DNA of 7,997 nucleotides from positions 34,217 through 42,213 of the forward strand of contig PASL01000008.1 in assembly GCA_002712125.1 (NCBI GenBank), given 5' to 3'. This stretch comes from Chloroflexota bacterium. GTDB lineage: Bacteria; Chloroflexota; Dehalococcoidia; Lucifugimonadales; Lucifugimonadaceae. Both the position numbers and the translations under genes were made by a program. The stretch's first letter is position 1. Every line of letters starts with the position of its first letter. Positions 7,019 to 7,997 of this stretch are shown here, piece by piece. The notes under the pieces are model-generated. The model made no database searches. It had not been told where the DNA came from and was given only the letters and a program-made list of their open reading frames with translations.

Positions 7019-7480
7019 CAAAATTTATTAGATATTCAATTATATAATGCTGGTTATACTCTCACTAAGCCTAGAAAGATTATAACCAAAAAAATTCTTG
7101 ATTTAACTTCAAATCATATGGACGGAGATTTATGTTGCGAAACAGAAGAGGTAAATCATTCACATAGTTTTGCATCAGAAGATCTTGTTAATTCTGCTCC
7201 TGATATTGGCAGAGCAACAATTTTTAGAATTCTAAAAAATTTATCAGATATAGGTTCAATATGTAAAATTGATAATGACGGCTCAGTTTTGTATACCAGA
7301 TCTTTATCTGATGGGATGCATCATCATCATCTTCTTTGTGTAAGGTGTGGCTGTGTTTCAGATAGGCATTTCCCAGCTTTTGAAAAAATTATGAAAAATA
7401 TAAGTTCTTCAGAGGATTGGAATTTAATTTCACACCAACTAGTTATTTATATGGAGTGCTTAAATTGTATAAAAAAATAA
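7013..7480 (+). CDS. zur: Fur-family metalloregulator, probably zinc-responsive Zur
   Basis: The 155-residue protein is a Fur-family repressor. Residues 1-31 form the first helices (GYTLTKPRKIITKKIL), and GRATIFRILKNLSDIGSICKI (66-86) is the DNA-recognition helix and following strand. The C-terminal dimer domain has the His cluster HHHH (103-106) and two CxxC pairs, C109/C112 and C149/C152, which in this family hold a structural zinc. Between helix 2 and the SxEDLV helix lies an extra stretch, about residues 34-53, with C41, C42, H49 and H51; most family members have a short turn there. Zur is chosen over Fur or PerR because the next gene, overlapping by 16 nt, encodes a ZnuA-like binding protein with a His-rich loop. 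The exact metal is therefore inferred from context. ATG 7013 has no Shine-Dalgarno at usable distance (nearest AGAAGG ends 22 nt before), and the promoter geometry predicts a leaderless message. Confidence 0.85.
   Translation: MSQNLLDIQLYNAGYTLTKPRKIITKKILDLTSNHMDGDLCCETEEVNHSHSFASEDLVNSAPDIGRATIFRILKNLSDIGSICKIDNDGSVLYTRSLSDGMHHHHLLCVRCGCVSDRHFPAFEKIMKNISSSEDWNLISHQLVIYMECLNCIKK
7452..7467 (+). promoter_or_regulatory. Shine-Dalgarno supporting the TTG start of the zinc-binding lipoprotein
   Basis: TGGAG at 7452-7456, inside the end of the regulator gene, is followed after 8 nt by TTG at 7465-7467. A GTG at 7456 is also in frame but overlaps the GGAG itself and would lack its own site. The TTG start yields a well-formed lipoprotein signal peptide. 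Confidence 0.55.
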
Positions 7481-7997
7481 AAGATATTCGGTCTCAAATT
7501 TCATTGTCATTATTATTGATAATTTTCTCAATATTCCTGGCATGTTCTTCAGGAGATGTTGTTAATGATGAAAAAGAAATTGGAACCCTAAAAATAACAA
7601 CTTCTAGTCCTTTAATAACTGACTGGATAAAAAATATTGATGGCGATAATAATAATGAAATATCTAATCTCATACCTTATGATTCAGATGGGCATCATTA
7701 TCAATTTACACCAAAAGATTTTACAAAAATATCTGAATCTGATGTTTTTTTCCTAATAGGGGAAGGGTACGAAAGTTCTTCTCTAATCAAATTTATCGAA
7801 GAGAATAACATAAATCATGTAGAATTACTTTCACATGTTAGTCCTATGGCTTTTGAAGAAGATGGCCATGATGACCATGCTGATCACGGACATGAAGATA
7901 AACATGATGACCATGCTGATCACGGACATGAAGATAAACATGATGACCATGCTGATCACGGTGATGAAGATAAACATGATGACCATGCTGATCACGG
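7465..7997 (+). CDS. znuA: ZnuA-like zinc-binding lipoprotein of an ABC importer, partial (3' end outside window)
   Basis: This frame encodes the N-terminal part of a cluster A-I (ZnuA/TroA-type) solute-binding protein, which captures Zn2+ (possibly Mn2+) outside the membrane and hands it to an ABC permease. From TTG 7465, a basic start (YKKIKDIR) and hydrophobic core lead to IFLAC with C27 as the lipidation site; the lipobox is slightly off consensus, with Phe at -3. The mature part shows TTSSPLITDWIKNIDGD, then DGHHYQFTPKDFTKISESD (residues 75-93), the equivalent of the family DPHxYEPTPxD motif, with H77 the expected metal ligand, and DVFFLIGEGYE. After HVSPM comes a His/Asp-rich loop in the place where ZnuA proteins carry one; here it is built from 12-residue repeats and continues past the window end. 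A lipoprotein anchor rather than a soluble periplasmic form is common in monoderms. The permease and ATPase genes are not seen; they may follow. Confidence 0.85.
   Translation, partial: MYKKIKDIRSQISLSLLLIIFSIFLACSSGDVVNDEKEIGTLKITTSSPLITDWIKNIDGDNNNEISNLIPYDSDGHHYQFTPKDFTKISESDVFFLIGEGYESSSLIKFIEENNINHVELLSHVSPMAFEEDGHDDHADHGHEDKHDDHADHGHEDKHDDHADHGDEDKHDDHADH
7867..7997 (+). repeat. 36-bp tandem repeat encoding a His/Asp-rich metal-binding loop
   Basis: Three full units (7867-7902, 7903-7938, 7939-7974) and a partial fourth (7975-7997) each encode HDDHADHGHEDK. Units 1 and 2 are identical at DNA level. Unit 3 differs at two bases, which change the sequence GH to GD. The unit is a multiple of three, so copy-number change keeps the frame. 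The array lies in the zinc-binding protein gene and continues to the edge, so total copy number is unknown. Confidence 0.95.

Noticed and set aside
7867..7997. Direct repeats as a CRISPR array
   Set aside because: The units are contiguous without spacers, in frame, and encode a His-rich loop of a zinc-binding protein.

Overview
The window is a tightly packed, AT-rich bacterial segment with every recognised gene on the + strand. It holds most of a futalosine-type menaquinone (vitamin K2) operon, then a rhomboid protease gene, then the start of a zinc-regulation/zinc-uptake unit. Low GC, overlapping genes, TTG starts and almost no intergenic DNA suggest a streamlined genome. The zinc-binding protein carries a lipoprotein signal, which would suit a monoderm such as a low-GC marine Chloroflexota lineage. 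That placement is inference, because nothing in the window fixes the phylum.

Positions 1-6160 read as one block: ubiX-type flavin prenyltransferase (5' end outside the window), ubiD-type decarboxylase, mqnE, mqnA, mqnC and mqnD. Gaps are at most 10 nt and most junctions overlap. MqnA dehydrates chorismate. MqnE adds the SAM-derived adenosyl group to give aminofutalosine. After a hydrolase step not encoded here, MqnC cyclises dehypoxanthine futalosine and MqnD releases 1,4-dihydroxy-6-naphthoate. UbiX makes the prenylated flavin used by UbiD, which probably removes the ring carboxylate after prenylation. The futalosine hydrolase (MqnB/MTAN), the prenyltransferase (MqnP/UbiA type) and the final methyltransferase are not in the window; a prenyltransferase could lie just upstream.

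Positions 6153-6980 encode a rhomboid intramembrane serine protease with a short Cys-rich N-terminus. It overlaps mqnD by 8 nt, so it is probably co-transcribed, but no functional link to menaquinone is visible.

Positions 6978-7997 start a new unit. A good sigma-70-like promoter (TAGACA, 17 nt, TAAAAT) sits in the only real gap, placed so that transcription should begin at or next to the ATG of a Fur-family regulator (leaderless mRNA). The regulator gene overlaps a TTG-started gene for a ZnuA-like metal-binding lipoprotein, which runs off the window inside a His/Asp-rich 36-bp tandem repeat. That pairing argues the regulator is Zur. No stretch over 300 bases lacks a gene, and I saw no RNA gene, CRISPR array, insertion sequence or clear terminator. 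I do not see an undescribed system; the most interesting points are the leaderless zur promoter with its symmetric elements, the near-identical zinc-loop repeats, and the extra Cys/His segment in the regulator.
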